DNA of 5,853 nt from NCBI GenBank assembly GCA_011330835.1, contig DRPO01000192.1:1-5853 (forward strand). Reading direction: 5' to 3'. The position numbers were made by a program, and so were the translations under genes. Every line of letters starts with the position of its first letter. Position 1 is the first letter of the stretch. This document shows positions 4,804 to 5,853 of the stretch, one piece after another. The notes under the pieces are model-generated. The model saw only the letters and a program-made list of their open reading frames with translations, did not search any database and was not told where the DNA came from. The stretch is from Gammaproteobacteria bacterium (GTDB lineage Bacteria > Pseudomonadota > Gammaproteobacteria > UWMA-0217).

Positions 4804-5853
4804 CTATTGATGCTTCCCGAAAAAACCTTTCCAGCGCTTGAATCCGCGCGGCGCTGGTTCGTCCGGCGTTTTCAATTCGACGGGTTTGACTTGGGAAATG
4901 GTCCAGCCGGGCAGCGTCCGTGTTCCGCTGGAACCGCAGACCATGCCGAGATTGTGCGGGTCGTAGATCTTGACGAAGCCGGGATTGGTCGGATTGTCGG
5001 CGTAGACGATGCCGCAATAGTCCTCCTTGTGTTCCTGGCGCAGGGTGGCGTCGATGTCGAGCAGGAACTTGTGGACGGCCTGGCTGTCCCAAGGCTCTTC
5101 GGGCGGCGGTTCGCCGATGGTGTAGATGTACCAGTTGTCGCCGGCGCGTCCGTGAATGGCGGCCCACAGTTGGTCGAGGTCATCCCATTTTCGGATGGCG
5201 ATCAGTTTGCCGTCGAAGCGTTCCAGGTAGCCGATTTCCTGTGTGGAGTCGGGTGAGTCCCCGTCGCCCTTGCGCGGTTCGGAGGCTCTCGCCGAAACGG
5301 ATTGTTCGCGCGCTGGATCAACGGGCTTCGCGGATTGGGCCGCCCCCGCCGCAGCCTGGGTGGGCTCGGGATCGGGCTGGTCATTGATCCGGGCGCCTGT
5401 CGTGGCGTCTCCGCCCGCGAGTTCGGTTTCCGGGGAGGCCGCGCGGCGTCCTGAAAACCAGCGTAGCAGCGACCCGCCCTTCGAGGACTCATCCGGGACG
5501 CTGGATGGCGCGGCGAGGGACAGCACCCAGTCTTCGCTCTGACCGCCATTGAGGGAGAGGTCGCTGTGCAGCCGGACAAAGGTCGGCCGGATAGCGTCGT
5601 CGACCTCGATGCGAGGCGTCTGGCCCGCGTCGAACGAGCGCCGGATCAGCGTATCGCATCGGACGATGAATTCCTGGACATGCGCCTCGTCGGCCGGGGC
5701 GTCGGGGAGGGCGGAGCTCCCCAAGTCGCTGATATACCAGTTCTGGTCGGCGCGATCCGAGAGGCTGGCCCAGAAATCATCCAGCGCTTCGGGTTTGTCG
5801 ATAAGTTGCAGGGGGCTATTGAGCAGCCTTTGAAATTGGTCCTGTTGTTTCAT
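4804..5853 (-). CDS. Uncharacterised cytoplasmic protein with a duplicated domain
   Basis: I do not recognise a named family. The 349-residue product has no signal peptide or membrane segment and starts at the ATG that touches the window edge; a start further upstream cannot be excluded. Two copies of one domain of about 100 residues are visible. Copy 1 (about 13-113) has FWASLSDRADQNWYISDLG and TFVRLHSD; copy 2 (about 215-324) has LWAAIHGRAGDNWYIYTIG and GFVKIYDP. Both follow the same order: a helical L-D-x-(F/L)-W-A segment, an NWYI strand, a proline-rich loop, a helix with D-x-x-(I/L)-R, then F-V-(R/K)-(L/I) and a final W-x-(L/I)-S. Copy 2 also has Cys280 (DYCGIVY) and Cys306 (MVCGSSG), absent from copy 1. 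The linker (about 115-210) is rich in Ala, Pro, Ser and charged residues and looks disordered. Each copy is followed by a short basic-aromatic stretch (LLRWFSGRR and FKRWKGFFGK). It is convergent with the OmpA-like gene, so probably unrelated in regulation. Confidence 0.82.
   Translation of the reverse strand: MKQQDQFQRLLNSPLQLIDKPEALDDFWASLSDRADQNWYISDLGSSALPDAPADEAHVQEFIVRCDTLIRRSFDAGQTPRIEVDDAIRPTFVRLHSDLSLNGGQSEDWVLSLAAPSSVPDESSKGGSLLRWFSGRRAASPETELAGGDATTGARINDQPDPEPTQAAAGAAQSAKPVDPAREQSVSARASEPRKGDGDSPDSTQEIGYLERFDGKLIAIRKWDDLDQLWAAIHGRAGDNWYIYTIGEPPPEEPWDSQAVHKFLLDIDATLRQEHKEDYCGIVYADNPTNPGFVKIYDPHNLGMVCGSSGTRTLPGWTISQVKPVELKTPDEPAPRGFKRWKGFFGKHQ

Overview
The window looks like chromosomal DNA from a GC-rich Gram-negative bacterium. 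Three features point to a gamma- or betaproteobacterium: Sec signal peptides on predicted cell-surface proteins, an OmpA-type outer-membrane protein, and an intergenic palindromic repeat of the kind that reads 'VIPAKAGIQ' when translated. I cannot name the genus.

Layout. Positions 1-1256 (+) hold the 3' part of a very large curlin-repeat (curli-type amyloid) gene whose start lies outside the window. After a 116-bp gap with a strong hairpin comes a second, complete giant curlin-repeat gene (1373-3274, +, 633 aa, signal peptide). It is closed by a clear rho-independent terminator (3296-3327). Next is a gene for an 8-stranded beta-barrel protein with an OmpA-like peptidoglycan-binding domain (3532-4596, +). 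A 207-bp convergent spacer carries a double-hairpin repeat element. The last gene (4804-5853, -) encodes a cytoplasmic protein of unknown function built from two copies of one domain.

How they may work together. The two curlin proteins are probably co-transcribed, secreted and assembled into extracellular amyloid fibres as paired subunits. The OmpA-like protein may anchor the envelope or support this surface structure, but it has its own transcript because the terminator separates it. No csgC, csgE, csgF, csgG or csgH homologue is visible, so the export machinery must lie elsewhere. The minus-strand gene shows no sequence link to curli.

Most notable points. (1) Both curlins share a three-zone architecture: a conventional Gln-rich zone, a central zone in which Gln-bearing strands alternate with Gln-less hydrophobic/Thr strands, and a more conventional C-terminal end, with insertions at matching borders. 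(2) A ten-G tract inside the first curlin gene would give immediate or early stops on +1 or -1 slippage, which makes it a candidate phase-variation switch.
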